Assembly: GCA_902773665.1 (NCBI GenBank)
Contig: CACYFF010000020.1
Span: 1-40,354 of the forward strand
Reading direction: 5' to 3'
From: an uncultured Eubacteriales bacterium
GTDB taxonomy: Bacteria > Bacillota > Clostridia > Peptostreptococcales > Anaerovoracaceae
DNA length: 40,354 nucleotides
The notes beneath the pieces were generated by a model, which had not been told where the DNA came from, searched no databases, and worked only from the letters and a program-made list of their open reading frames with translations. This document shows positions 1-7,270 of the stretch, one piece after another. The first letter of the stretch is position 1, and each line of letters begins with the position of its first letter. A program made the translations under genes and the position numbers.

Positions 1-27
1 TTAGGTATCTTGACTCCTTTTCTCCCC

Positions 28-95
28 ATATGAAAACTCCCTTCATGATTAACAGTGATTTTCTTTTTTCACTGTCTCTCATAAAGGGAGCATAT
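28..95 (-). terminator. Long imperfect hairpin downstream of the CBS-ACT gene, possible terminator
   Basis: The outer arms CTCCCTT (37-43) and AAGGGAG (84-90) pair. Inside them ATGA (45-48) pairs with TCAT (79-82), and ACAGTGA (52-58) pairs with TCACTGT (69-75) around a 10-nt loop. Beyond an AAAA bulge, ATATG (28-32) can also pair with CATAT (91-95). Read on the minus strand it follows the stop of the CBS-ACT gene (131) and is trailed by a short TTTT run, so it may act as a weak terminator. The T-tract is short, so a structured RNA end or a repeat element is also possible. Nothing else is recognisable in bases 1-130. Confidence 0.4.
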
Positions 96-130
96 CATCG
101 CACAGATGCAGGGGTTTAGTTTTTTGGGGC

Positions 131-772
131 TTATTTTCTGATCAGCAGATTTTCGATCTTAAAGCCTTCGGACTCCAGGGCTTCTCTGGTCTTCTCCACG
201 TCGTCGTTCGGGTCGGTGATGACATACAGCATGGCGTCTTCGCCGGACTGGGTCATGGTGAAGTGGGTGATGTTCGTGCCTTCGGAAGCGGTGATGGCGC
301 CGATCTTCGTCATGACGCCGGGCTGGTTGGGCACTCTCATGACGAACTTGTTGCCCTTGGTGCGGCCGCCCATCATGTCGATGAGGGCGTCGAACAGGTC
401 GCTGTCCGTAACGATGCCGATCAGCTTATCGTTTTCCGTGACAAGCAGCGAGTTGATGCGGTGTTCTCTCATGACGAGCGCAGCGTCCTCGATGTAGTCG
501 TCGGGGGAGCAGGTGACCACCTCCGCCACCATGGCATCGGCCACAGTGATCTTGGACAGAAGGTAGTTGATCTCGTAGACGCTCAGAGAAGTCGCCTTGC
601 TGGGAGAGACTCTTTCGATGTCTCTGTCCGTGACGATGCCGACCAGCTTTTCGCCGTCGAGCACGGGCACCTTGCGGAGTTTTTTATCTCTCATCAGGCC
701 GATGAGGGTATTGATGGACGCGCTCACCTGGATGGTGTAGGGGTCTTTCGTCATTCTATCTTTAACAAACAT
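131..772 (-). CDS. CBS-CBS-ACT domain protein (AcuB-like)
   Basis: A 213-residue soluble protein with two CBS domains (about residues 7-60 and 76-132) followed by an ACT domain (about 143-213). The CBS repeats show the usual T-D-R/S-D pattern near residues 48-51 and 122-125. The ACT domain opens with a V-P-N-Q-P-G-V motif typical of small-ligand binding. Proteins of this architecture are annotated AcuB-like. CBS pairs usually bind adenine nucleotides and ACT domains bind amino acids, so a ligand-sensing role is likely, but the partner is unknown. The start is supported by AAGGAG about 8 nt upstream. The gene diverges from the PLP trans-sulfuration enzyme across a palindromic intergenic region, so co-regulation with sulfur or amino-acid metabolism is a reasonable inference. 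Confidence 0.85.
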   Translation of the reverse strand: MFVKDRMTKDPYTIQVSASINTLIGLMRDKKLRKVPVLDGEKLVGIVTDRDIERVSPSKATSLSVYEINYLLSKITVADAMVAEVVTCSPDDYIEDAALVMREHRINSLLVTENDKLIGIVTDSDLFDALIDMMGGRTKGNKFVMRVPNQPGVMTKIGAITASEGTNITHFTMTQSGEDAMLYVITDPNDDVEKTREALESEGFKIENLLIRK

Positions 773-799
773 GGTGTACTCCTTTCTGTTCTCAAATTT

Positions 800-827
800 A
801 TTTTAGCATTCCCGCCGTCATTTTCAA
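800..827 (-). promoter_or_regulatory. Extended -10 promoter of the CBS-ACT gene
   Basis: On the minus strand TGcTAAAAT (808-800) is an extended -10. TTGAAA (827-822) lies 16 nt upstream as a fair -35. It points at the CBS-ACT gene, about 27 nt before its start codon. The -35 lies inside the palindrome at 815-840. Confidence 0.55.
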
Positions 828-840
828 CAGAAAATGATGG
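815..840. promoter_or_regulatory. Palindromic operator candidate between divergent promoters
   Basis: Arms TCATTTTC (818-825) and GAAAATGA (830-837) are perfect inverted repeats around AACA. CC and GG at 815-816 and 839-840 extend the symmetry past one mismatch. The site covers the -35 of the leftward promoter and abuts the extended -10 (838-846) of the rightward one. A dimeric regulator bound here would control both genes. It is AT-rich and lacks a T-tract, so a terminator is unlikely. Confidence 0.5.
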
Positions 841-846
841 TACAAT
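838..846 (+). promoter_or_regulatory. Extended -10 of the trans-sulfuration gene
   Basis: TGgTACAAT is an extended -10 located 44 nt before the ATG at 891. No good -35 is visible at 16-18 nt, as is common for extended -10 promoters. The palindrome at 815-840 occupies the -35 region. Confidence 0.5.
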
Positions 847-890
847 AGGAGAAGGAAAACGAAAAACTGTCCATTGGACGAGGAGGCATT

Positions 891-2072
891 ATGAGCGAAT
901 TCAAGAGAGCAAGCGAGATCCTTTACGCGGGAGAATCCGTAAGAGGCATGGACCTGAAGAAACCGGAGACCCTTCCCATCTTCGAGACGACGGCGTTCAC
1001 GATGAACAGCCTGTCGGAACTGGCGGAGGTGACCGCAGACAAGGGCTGGACCTATTCCCGCACCCGCAATCCGAACCGGGCGGCGCTGGCGGAGGCCATC
1101 AGCTATCTGGAAGGGGGAGAGGCGAGCCTCATCTTTGCCTCCGGCATGGGTGCCATCACCGTGCCCCTCATCACGCTGCTGCAGCCAGGCGACCGGGTGC
1201 TGTGCAATGCCAACATTTACGGCGAGACCTTCTCTACGCTGCGCGACATCCTCAGCAAGATGGGGGTAGAGACGGACTTCGTGGATTACCTCGACATGGA
1301 CGCTGTAAAAGTCGCCGTAAGACCTGAGACGAAGCTCATCTATTCCGAAGTCGTAAGCAATCCGACGGTAAAGATCGCGGACATTCCCGCCCTGGCGGAA
1401 CTCGCCCACAACAACGGCGCGCTGCTGATGGTGGACAACACCTTTACGTCGCCCTTTGCCATCCGTCCCATGGACTTCGGTGCCGATATCGTCATCAACA
1501 GCCTTACGAAATTCCTGAACGGTCACGCGGATGCCATGGGAGGCTCCATGACCACGACACAGGCGCTGGTCGACCGGATCCGCCCCGTTTCCATGCTGGT
1601 CGGAACGCCCGGCGACGCCTTCAGCGCCTGGCTCATCCTGCGGGGTTTGAAGACTGCGGAACTGCGCATCCCCAGACAGATCAAGACGGCGGAAAAGCTG
1701 GCCCGTTTCTTCGCGAATGACCCCCACATCACCGCGGTCAACCATCCGAGCCTCGCGACGGGAAAGCAGAAGGAACTGGCGGACAAACTGTTCGGGGAAA
1801 ACGGCTCCACGCCCATGATGAGCTTCGTGCTGCCCGAAGATATCGAAAAGATCGACGCCTTCATGAAGGCTCTGCGGTTCACGCGCTACGCCCCGACTTT
1901 AGGCGGCCTGCGCACCACCATGAGCCATCCCGTTACGTCGTCTCATTTCTCCATGCCGGACGAGGAACGCCGCAAGATCGGCATTACGCCGGGCATGATA
2001 AGACTGTCCGTCGGTCTCGAGGACCCGGACGACCTGATCGCCGATTTTAAAAATGCGCTGAAGGTATTCTAG
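891..2072 (+). CDS. PLP-dependent trans-sulfuration enzyme (Cys/Met metabolism family)
   Basis: A 393-residue protein of the Cys/Met metabolism PLP family, whose members include cystathionine gamma-synthase, beta- and gamma-lyases, O-acetylhomoserine sulfhydrylase and methionine gamma-lyase. The Schiff-base lysine is K207 in S-L-T-K-F-L-N-G-H. The phosphate-binding Y55 and R57 lie in Y-S-R-T-R-N-P, and Y110 stacks on PLP. The position after Y-G is Glu (Y-G-E-T-F), not the Cys usual in methionine gamma-lyase, so that specific name is not safe. Length and the G-M-G-A-I motif (85-89) fit a full-length enzyme. The start has GAGGAGG upstream. The stop overlaps that of the convergent trkH by 4 nt. 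Cytosolic; exact substrate undetermined. Confidence 0.85.
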   Translation: MSEFKRASEILYAGESVRGMDLKKPETLPIFETTAFTMNSLSELAEVTADKGWTYSRTRNPNRAALAEAISYLEGGEASLIFASGMGAITVPLITLLQPGDRVLCNANIYGETFSTLRDILSKMGVETDFVDYLDMDAVKVAVRPETKLIYSEVVSNPTVKIADIPALAELAHNNGALLMVDNTFTSPFAIRPMDFGADIVINSLTKFLNGHADAMGGSMTTTQALVDRIRPVSMLVGTPGDAFSAWLILRGLKTAELRIPRQIKTAEKLARFFANDPHITAVNHPSLATGKQKELADKLFGENGSTPMMSFVLPEDIEKIDAFMKALRFTRYAPTLGGLRTTMSHPVTSSHFSMPDEERRKIGITPGMIRLSVGLEDPDDLIADFKNALKVF

Positions 2073-3532
2073 AGCTTTTCCCGCCAGAAACCGCGGGAAA
2101 GGGGAAGGATGACCGCATAGATCTCCAGTCTGCCCGCCAGCATTAAAAAGCTGAGGAACAGGTGGGTGAGGGGATGGAACATGTAGTACTGTCCCAGCAT
2201 GCCCATCTGGCCGCAGCCGGCACCCGTGTTGCAAAGCATGGCCGCGGTAGCGGTAAAAGCGGTCTGGAAATCGGACGTATCGAACGTCAATACGAAAGCT
2301 CCTGCCAGGAACAACAGGAAGAACGTGAGCGTATAGGAAACGACCCCGTTCGCGATGGAGGAAGGCAGGGGCTTTTTGTTTGTCTTGATGGTAACGACGG
2401 CGTTGGGATGGATGCGCGTCGTAAAGCTGCGCCAGATCATCTTGGACAGGATGACGATGCGGATGACCTTGAGAGCCCCGCCCGTGGAAGAGGAACAGCC
2501 GCCGAAGAATCCCAGCAGCGTGAGCATCATCCTGGAGAAGGCGGGCCAGGTGTTGAAATCCGCGTTGGCATAGCCAGTGGTCGTGAGGAAGGAGACCGCC
2601 TGGAATCCGCCGTAGCGCAGGGCTTCTCCGGCCGTTGCATACGTTCTCGTAACGTACAGATCCGCTGCGATCAGCAGTATGGCGCCTGCTGCGATCCCCA
2701 GGTAGGCCTTCAGCTCCGTATTGCGGCGTATGGTGTCTTTATCGCGCTTGATGATCGCAAAATAGACGGCGAAGCTGACGCAGGAGACGATCATGAACAG
2801 TGCCATGACGCCTTCCGCGAAGGGCGTGGTAAGGTGAAGCAGCCCCTGAGTCCTGTGATTCATGCCGCCGGAAGCGGAGGTCCCGAAGCTCAGCAGGATG
2901 GAATCGAAGGAAGAAAGGCCGCTCAGCTTTAGCAGGACCGCCTGCAGCAGGGTCATGCCGATGTAGATCGCGTAGATCGCCCGGGACGTGTTCTTGCGGT
3001 TGAAAAAGATGTTGTCGGTGTTGACGCCGGTGCTCTCGCTCTTGATGAGGGAGCCCTGGTTCTCAAAGGTCGCAGGCAGCAGCGTCTGCATTATGACCAG
3101 GATGCCGATGCCGCCGATCCACTGGGCAAAAGAGCGCCACAGCAGGAAGGCCCGGGGCAGATCGCCGATCTTTAAGAAGACCGTAGCGCCCGTCGTCGTA
3201 AAGGCCGACACGGATTCAAAGAACGCCGAGAAGGGCGAATGCAGCAGCCCCGCGATAAGGTAAGGCAGGGCTCCGATGATGGATACGCAGATCCACGACA
3301 GCGACGTGAGCAGCAGGCTGTCCTTGAGGGTGATCCAGCTGCCGGCGTCCTTATAGGTGAGAGAAAGGCTGGCGCCGATGGCGAGGGCGAAAGCCGCGGG
3401 CACGAGGAACGCCAGGATCGCATCGGTCTGATTCGTGTAGGCAGCGTAAAGCAGGGGCACGATGAGGGCGGCCCCGGTAAAGGTCAGCAGGTGACCCAAT
3501 GTCTTCGCGATGCTTCTCAGATGGATGATCAT
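2069..3532 (-). CDS. trkH: TrkH/KtrB-type potassium transporter subunit (copy 1)
   Basis: A 487-residue polytopic membrane protein of the Trk/Ktr/HKT superfamily. The four pore-loop motifs are visible: T-T-T-G-A-T near residue 113, S-A-S-G-G-M in the second, T-T-T-G-Y-A-N in the third and N-T-G-A-G-C in the fourth. Their first-line glycines form the cation filter. It pairs with a TrkA-type RCK gating ring to take up K+ (Na+ in some relatives). Its start codon overlaps the stop of the second TrkH (ATGA overlap), implying translational coupling in the order trkA-trkH-trkH. The two TrkH proteins are similar in length and layout but clearly diverged, so this is an old duplication. Its stop overlaps that of the convergent PLP gene. 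Confidence 0.9.
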   Translation of the reverse strand: MIIHLRSIAKTLGHLLTFTGAALIVPLLYAAYTNQTDAILAFLVPAAFALAIGASLSLTYKDAGSWITLKDSLLLTSLSWICVSIIGALPYLIAGLLHSPFSAFFESVSAFTTTGATVFLKIGDLPRAFLLWRSFAQWIGGIGILVIMQTLLPATFENQGSLIKSESTGVNTDNIFFNRKNTSRAIYAIYIGMTLLQAVLLKLSGLSSFDSILLSFGTSASGGMNHRTQGLLHLTTPFAEGVMALFMIVSCVSFAVYFAIIKRDKDTIRRNTELKAYLGIAAGAILLIAADLYVTRTYATAGEALRYGGFQAVSFLTTTGYANADFNTWPAFSRMMLTLLGFFGGCSSSTGGALKVIRIVILSKMIWRSFTTRIHPNAVVTIKTNKKPLPSSIANGVVSYTLTFFLLFLAGAFVLTFDTSDFQTAFTATAAMLCNTGAGCGQMGMLGQYYMFHPLTHLFLSFLMLAGRLEIYAVILPLSRGFWREKL

Positions 3533-4995
3533 TTCTTCTTATTCCAGAACGCGGGGGTAAACAGCAGGATAACGGTAAACAGCTCCAGTCTGCCGGCGAT
3601 CATAAGCAGGGAGAGCAGCATTTTCGCCGGCGCGGAGTAGAAGCCGAAATTCTGCGTGGCGCCGACGGCTTCGAAACCCGGCCCTATGTTGGACAGGCAG
3701 GCGACGACGCTGCTGAGCGCCGTTACAAGGCTGACTTTTTCCAGACACAGCACCAGGGTGGAGATCAGCGTGGTGAACAGGTACAGCATGACGAAGCCCG
3801 CGACGCCCGACATGGTCTCCGCGGACATGATGGTGTCGCCCACCTTGATCGGGGATACCGCGTTGGGATGCAGCTTGCGGAAGATGCCGCGCTTTACGAG
3901 CTTGAGCGTAAGAATGATGCGGATGACCTTCATGCCGCCGCCGGTGGAGCCCGCGCAGCCGCCGATGAGCATCAGCAGGAACAGCACGAAGCGGCAGGGG
4001 AGCGGCCAGAGGTCGAAGTCCACGGTGCCGTAGCCGGTGGTCGTCATGATGGAGCTCACCTGGAAGAACGCGGTCCGCAGCGTATCCGCCAGGCCGTTAT
4101 AGTACCGGTGGGCCATCAGCATGCAGGTGATGAACAGCGTGGCACCGCCCATGATGCCCAGGTAAACGCGAAATTCCGGATCGCGGAAGATCTTGCCGGG
4201 CGTTCTGCGGTAGACGTTGCTGTACAGACTGAAGTTTACGCCGCACACCATCATGAAGATGCCGATGACCCATTCAAAGTAGCCGCTGTGGAAGGCTCCG
4301 ATGCTGGCGTTATAACTGGAGTAGCCGCCGGTGCCGACGGTGCCGAACGTGTGCACCAGGGAATCGAACAGGCTCATGCCGCCCAGGCAGAGCAGAACGG
4401 TCTCCAGTACCGTAAACACCAGGTAGATCATGTACAGCGTACGGGCGGTATCGTTGACGGTAAAGCTGATCTTGTCCATGGTCGGACCGGTGGTCTCGGC
4501 CCGCATGATCTTCTGCCCGCCGATGCCCAGTTTCGGCAGGATGGCGATGGTGAGCACCAGCACGCCCATGCCGCCTAGCCAGTGGGTGAAAGAGCGCCAG
4601 AACAGGATGCCTTTGGGCAGATGCTCGATCTCGGACAGGATGGTGGATCCCGTGGTCGTAAAGCCGGATGCCGTCTCGAAATAGGCGTCCGCGAAGTTGG
4701 GGATCGCACCGGTGATCATAAAGGGAATGGCGCCGACCAGCGACATCACCAGCCAGCTGACGCCCACGATAAAGAAACCATCGCGCATCCGCAGGTCTTC
4801 GGAGCGCTGGCTCGGGGTCATGCGCATAACGATAAGCCCTGCCGCAAGCACCGGCAGAGCGCAGAGCAGAAACGCCCGGAAGACGTCCCATTCCCTATAA
4901 ACGGCAGACACCGCAGCGGGCAGGAGCATGGCGGCTCCCACGACCGAGGCCACGGCGCTAAGTACTTTTGCGATAAGCTTTTGGTTTAAGATCAT
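3529..4995 (-). CDS. trkH: TrkH/KtrB-type potassium transporter subunit (copy 2)
   Basis: A 488-residue membrane protein of the Trk/Ktr family with the four filter loops T-T-T-G-S-T, T-V-G-T-G-G, T-T-T-G-Y-G and S-N-I-G-P-G. Hydrophobic segments run throughout, as expected for four M1-P-M2 units. It begins 6 nt after trkA ends and its stop overlaps the start of the other TrkH, so all three are probably co-translated. The fourth loop differs from copy 1 (S-N-I-G-P-G against N-T-G-A-G-C), which could alter ion preference or affinity. Whether the two copies form separate homodimers or one heterodimer on the single TrkA ring cannot be told from sequence. Confidence 0.9.
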   Translation of the reverse strand: MILNQKLIAKVLSAVASVVGAAMLLPAAVSAVYREWDVFRAFLLCALPVLAAGLIVMRMTPSQRSEDLRMRDGFFIVGVSWLVMSLVGAIPFMITGAIPNFADAYFETASGFTTTGSTILSEIEHLPKGILFWRSFTHWLGGMGVLVLTIAILPKLGIGGQKIMRAETTGPTMDKISFTVNDTARTLYMIYLVFTVLETVLLCLGGMSLFDSLVHTFGTVGTGGYSSYNASIGAFHSGYFEWVIGIFMMVCGVNFSLYSNVYRRTPGKIFRDPEFRVYLGIMGGATLFITCMLMAHRYYNGLADTLRTAFFQVSSIMTTTGYGTVDFDLWPLPCRFVLFLLMLIGGCAGSTGGGMKVIRIILTLKLVKRGIFRKLHPNAVSPIKVGDTIMSAETMSGVAGFVMLYLFTTLISTLVLCLEKVSLVTALSSVVACLSNIGPGFEAVGATQNFGFYSAPAKMLLSLLMIAGRLELFTVILLFTPAFWNKKK

Positions 4996-5001
4996 GGTGT
5001 C

Positions 5002-6345
5002 TTAATGCTTCAGCAGTCCTTCCAGTCTGGGGACGGAAGAGAGGAGCGACAGGATGATGACCCGGTCTCCCACCTGCACCTTCGTGCGGCCGCTGGGGAT
5101 GATGACGTCGTCGCCCCGGTGGATCGCCGCGATGATGACGCCCTCGGGAATGTCCAGATCCAGCAGCGTCTTTTCCGTAAGGGGCATGCCGCGCTCCGCC
5201 CAGACTTCGATGAATTCCGCCTGACCCTGGATGAGCTGGGAGAAGATGACGGTGCCGTCTCTCTGGATGAAGCGCAGAATGTTGGCTGCACACATGTCTA
5301 CGGGGTTGATGATCATGGAGACGCCCAGGGTCTCCGTGAGGGAGGCGTAGTTCTTGCGGCTGACTTTAGCCACGACTTCCTCGATGTTGTGCTGCTTCGC
5401 CGTGAGGGACAGCAGCAGGTTCTCCTCGTCGAAGCCGGTCGCTGCGACGAAGGCGTCCATGTCGTCCATGTTTTCGTCGCGCAGCAGGTTCGTGTCCGTA
5501 GCGTCGCCGTGGAGCACGAGCACGCCGTTGAGCTTGGCGGACAGCCATTCACAGCGCTCCCGGTCCACTTCGATGATCTTGACGGCAGCGCCGAACTCCG
5601 AGAGCTTCTTTGCCAGGAAATAACCGGTCTTACCGCCCCCTGCGATCATGACGCGCGACAGATCCGTGTAGACCTTCTTTTCATGCACCTTCTCGCTGAT
5701 CTCCTTGATCTGCTTCTCTTGACCGATGACGTACAGCGTGTCGCCGGCCAGCAGTTTCGTGTTGCCGTTGGGCACGATGATCTTGCCGTTCCGGGAAACG
5801 GCGGCGATCAGGATGTTCTGCAGTACGCCGGGCAGATCTCTCACCTGGATGTCGACGAGGGCGGGGATCTTATCGATCTTAAACTCCAGGATCGTTACGC
5901 CGTCCGCGAGGAACTGGCCGTCCTTGAGCGTATATTTTTCCGTAAGATACTTGTAGATCTCCTGGGCGCAGGCGAGGTCCGGGTTGACGATGTGATCGAT
6001 CCGCTGGGTCTTCATGATGAAGTCCAGCTGTTCCACGTGTTCCGGCGAACGCACCCGCGCGATGGTCTGCGGGCATCCCAGCTCTTTCGCAAAACTGCAG
6101 ATGACGATGTTGCGGTCGTCCTGATCCGTCGCTGCGATCAGCAGGTCGTACGTCCAGATCTTGAGCTCTTTCATGATATCCACCCGCTTGGCGTTTGCCG
6201 CCACGGTGAGGATATCGTACCGTCCGCTGACTTTCTGGATAAGGCTTTCGTCCTTGTCGATGAGAGTGATCTCGTTGCCGCCGCCGAGCAGGGCTTCCGT
6301 AATGGCGAGCCCCAGTTTGCCGGCTCCTACGATGGCTACTTTCAT
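5002..6345 (-). CDS. trkA: TrkA, NAD-binding regulatory subunit of the Trk K+ system
   Basis: A 447-residue cytosolic protein with duplicated RCK_N plus RCK_C units. The first Rossmann motif is G-A-G-K-L-G at residues 7-12. The second, G-G-G-K-T-G, starts near residue 230. Each is followed by a C-terminal RCK subdomain. It forms the gating ring under TrkH and senses NAD(H), ATP or ADP. I chose the ATG at 6345, preceded by AAGGGG, over an in-frame ATG 14 codons upstream, because the Rossmann strand starts right there. It is followed by two trkH genes in the same operon. A GC-rich hairpin (6367-6385) separates it from the upstream zinc-knuckle gene. Confidence 0.9.
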   Translation of the reverse strand: MKVAIVGAGKLGLAITEALLGGGNEITLIDKDESLIQKVSGRYDILTVAANAKRVDIMKELKIWTYDLLIAATDQDDRNIVICSFAKELGCPQTIARVRSPEHVEQLDFIMKTQRIDHIVNPDLACAQEIYKYLTEKYTLKDGQFLADGVTILEFKIDKIPALVDIQVRDLPGVLQNILIAAVSRNGKIIVPNGNTKLLAGDTLYVIGQEKQIKEISEKVHEKKVYTDLSRVMIAGGGKTGYFLAKKLSEFGAAVKIIEVDRERCEWLSAKLNGVLVLHGDATDTNLLRDENMDDMDAFVAATGFDEENLLLSLTAKQHNIEEVVAKVSRKNYASLTETLGVSMIINPVDMCAANILRFIQRDGTVIFSQLIQGQAEFIEVWAERGMPLTEKTLLDLDIPEGVIIAAIHRGDDVIIPSGRTKVQVGDRVIILSLLSSVPRLEGLLKH

Positions 6346-6366
6346 GCTTTTCCCCTTAAAATGCGA

Positions 6367-6385
6367 GGGCGGCACAAGGCCGCCC
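6367..6385 (-). terminator. GC-rich intercistronic hairpin before trkA
   Basis: GGGCGGC (6367-6373) pairs perfectly with GCCGCCC (6379-6385) around a 5-nt loop, between the zinc-knuckle gene stop (6392) and the trkA start (6345). On the minus strand it is followed by TCGCATTTT, a poor U-tract. It could be a leaky terminator or a processing or stability element that lowers trk expression relative to the first gene. Confidence 0.4.
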
Positions 6386-6391
6386 ATATCT

Positions 6392-7051
6392 TTACTCTTC
6401 GGTAACTTCGGTTTCTGCGGTTTCTTCCGCTTCCTCTTCTTCAGGTTCGTCCTCCTGTTCCGCTTCCGCAGCTTCCGCTTCGGCCTGCGCCTTCAGATCT
6501 TCGACGAGCTTGTCGTATTCGTCCTGGTCGAGAGGGAAGTGCGCACCGCACTTTCTGCAGGTGACGGTATAGAACATCTTCCGGCGGGCGTGGTTCGCAA
6601 GGTCCATGGTGATGAGCGTGATCGCTACCAGCGCCAGGATGACGTTGAGCACCCGCAGCATGACCAGGATGGCGACGACCGCCATCAGAGTGGCGTCTCT
6701 TCCGATAAGCATCTTTGTCTTCTTGGAGTAGTGATACCGCTTGCCCTGGTGCTCTGCCGTCGTGCCGCAGAAGGGACAGGTCGCTTCGAAGTAGTTGTCG
6801 TCGCTGTAGATTTTTTCGAACAGACCTTCTTCGTCTCTTACGCGCTCCGGGTTGAGGATGCGCTGCTTTTTCCGGAAGAAATCGCCTTTCTTGCCCGGGA
6901 CCGTCGTCAGGTCCACGGCGCCGTTGGCGAAACGCTTGATGCCCAGCAGGTCTTCCGTCGCCTGCTGGCGTTCCTCTTCGGGAAGGGATTTGATATATTC
7001 GATCTGCTCTTCTGTGAGATACATCTCCAGAGATTCTTTTTGTCTTGCCAT
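6392..7051 (-). CDS. Membrane protein with two CxxC knuckles flanking a hydrophobic segment
   Basis: A 219-residue protein I do not recognise by name. A charged N-terminal region (1-90) precedes a C-P-F-C knuckle (C92, C95). A hydrophobic stretch of one or two membrane passes follows (about 119-152), then a C-R-K-C knuckle (C165, C168), and the last 35 residues are very rich in Glu. Both knuckles have the C-x-x-C-G form of zinc ribbons. If the hydrophobic part is a hairpin, the two halves could face the same side and share one metal. The start at 7051 has AGGAGG at proper spacing and is preferred over an ATG six codons upstream. It is the first gene of the leftward trk operon, so a link to K+ uptake is possible but unproven. 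Confidence 0.65.
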   Translation of the reverse strand: MARQKESLEMYLTEEQIEYIKSLPEEERQQATEDLLGIKRFANGAVDLTTVPGKKGDFFRKKQRILNPERVRDEEGLFEKIYSDDNYFEATCPFCGTTAEHQGKRYHYSKKTKMLIGRDATLMAVVAILVMLRVLNVILALVAITLITMDLANHARRKMFYTVTCRKCGAHFPLDQDEYDKLVEDLKAQAEAEAAEAEQEDEPEEEEAEETAETEVTEE

Positions 7052-7080
7052 CTTTGTCCTCCTGAACAAAATTCCAGAAT

Positions 7081-7089
7081 ATTATACCA
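7081..7089 (-). promoter_or_regulatory. Extended -10 for the zinc-knuckle/trk operon
   Basis: On the minus strand TGGTATAAT (7089-7081) matches the extended -10 consensus exactly. It lies about 30 nt before the ATG at 7051. No clear -35 is present; the expected place is taken by the hairpin 7094-7116. Confidence 0.6.
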
Positions 7090-7231
7090 TAAAAGAAAGG
7101 CGCTATTCGCCTTTCTACAAAAAATGGTTCAACAAATGCATCGAAGCAAAGGCCGCGCCTTTGCAACCCTGATCGCATTTGTTTTACCATAAAAGAAAGG
7201 CGTTGTATCCCTTTCTGCGGATAGTTTCCTA

Positions 7232-7240
7232 TGGTATAAT
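7232..7240 (+). promoter_or_regulatory. Extended -10 for the der operon
   Basis: TGGTATAAT is a perfect extended -10 box 31 nt before the der ATG at 7271. The -35 position is not conserved. It is the mirror image of the leftward promoter at 7089-7081. Confidence 0.6.
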
Positions 7241-7270
7241 ACATTGTTAACGTTTAGAAAGAGGTAGACT

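Larger units (their letters stand above)
7080..7241. repeat. Hairpin-rich element bounded by 12-bp inverted repeats
   Basis: Termini 7080-7091 and 7230-7241 are perfect 12-bp inverted repeats, and each contains a TGGTATAAT promoter box. Inside are three structures. AGAAAGGCG/CGCCTTTCT forms 7094-7116. An imperfect 67-nt hairpin spans 7124-7190, with AACAAATGC (7131-7139) pairing 7175-7183 and core GCAAAGGC/GCCTTTGC at 7146-7164. AGAAAGG/CCTTTCT forms 7194-7216. An 18-bp direct repeat occurs at 7085-7102 and again exactly 100 bp later at 7185-7202. It may be a MITE-like insertion, or a divergent promoter region insulated by hairpins. Confidence 0.6.
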
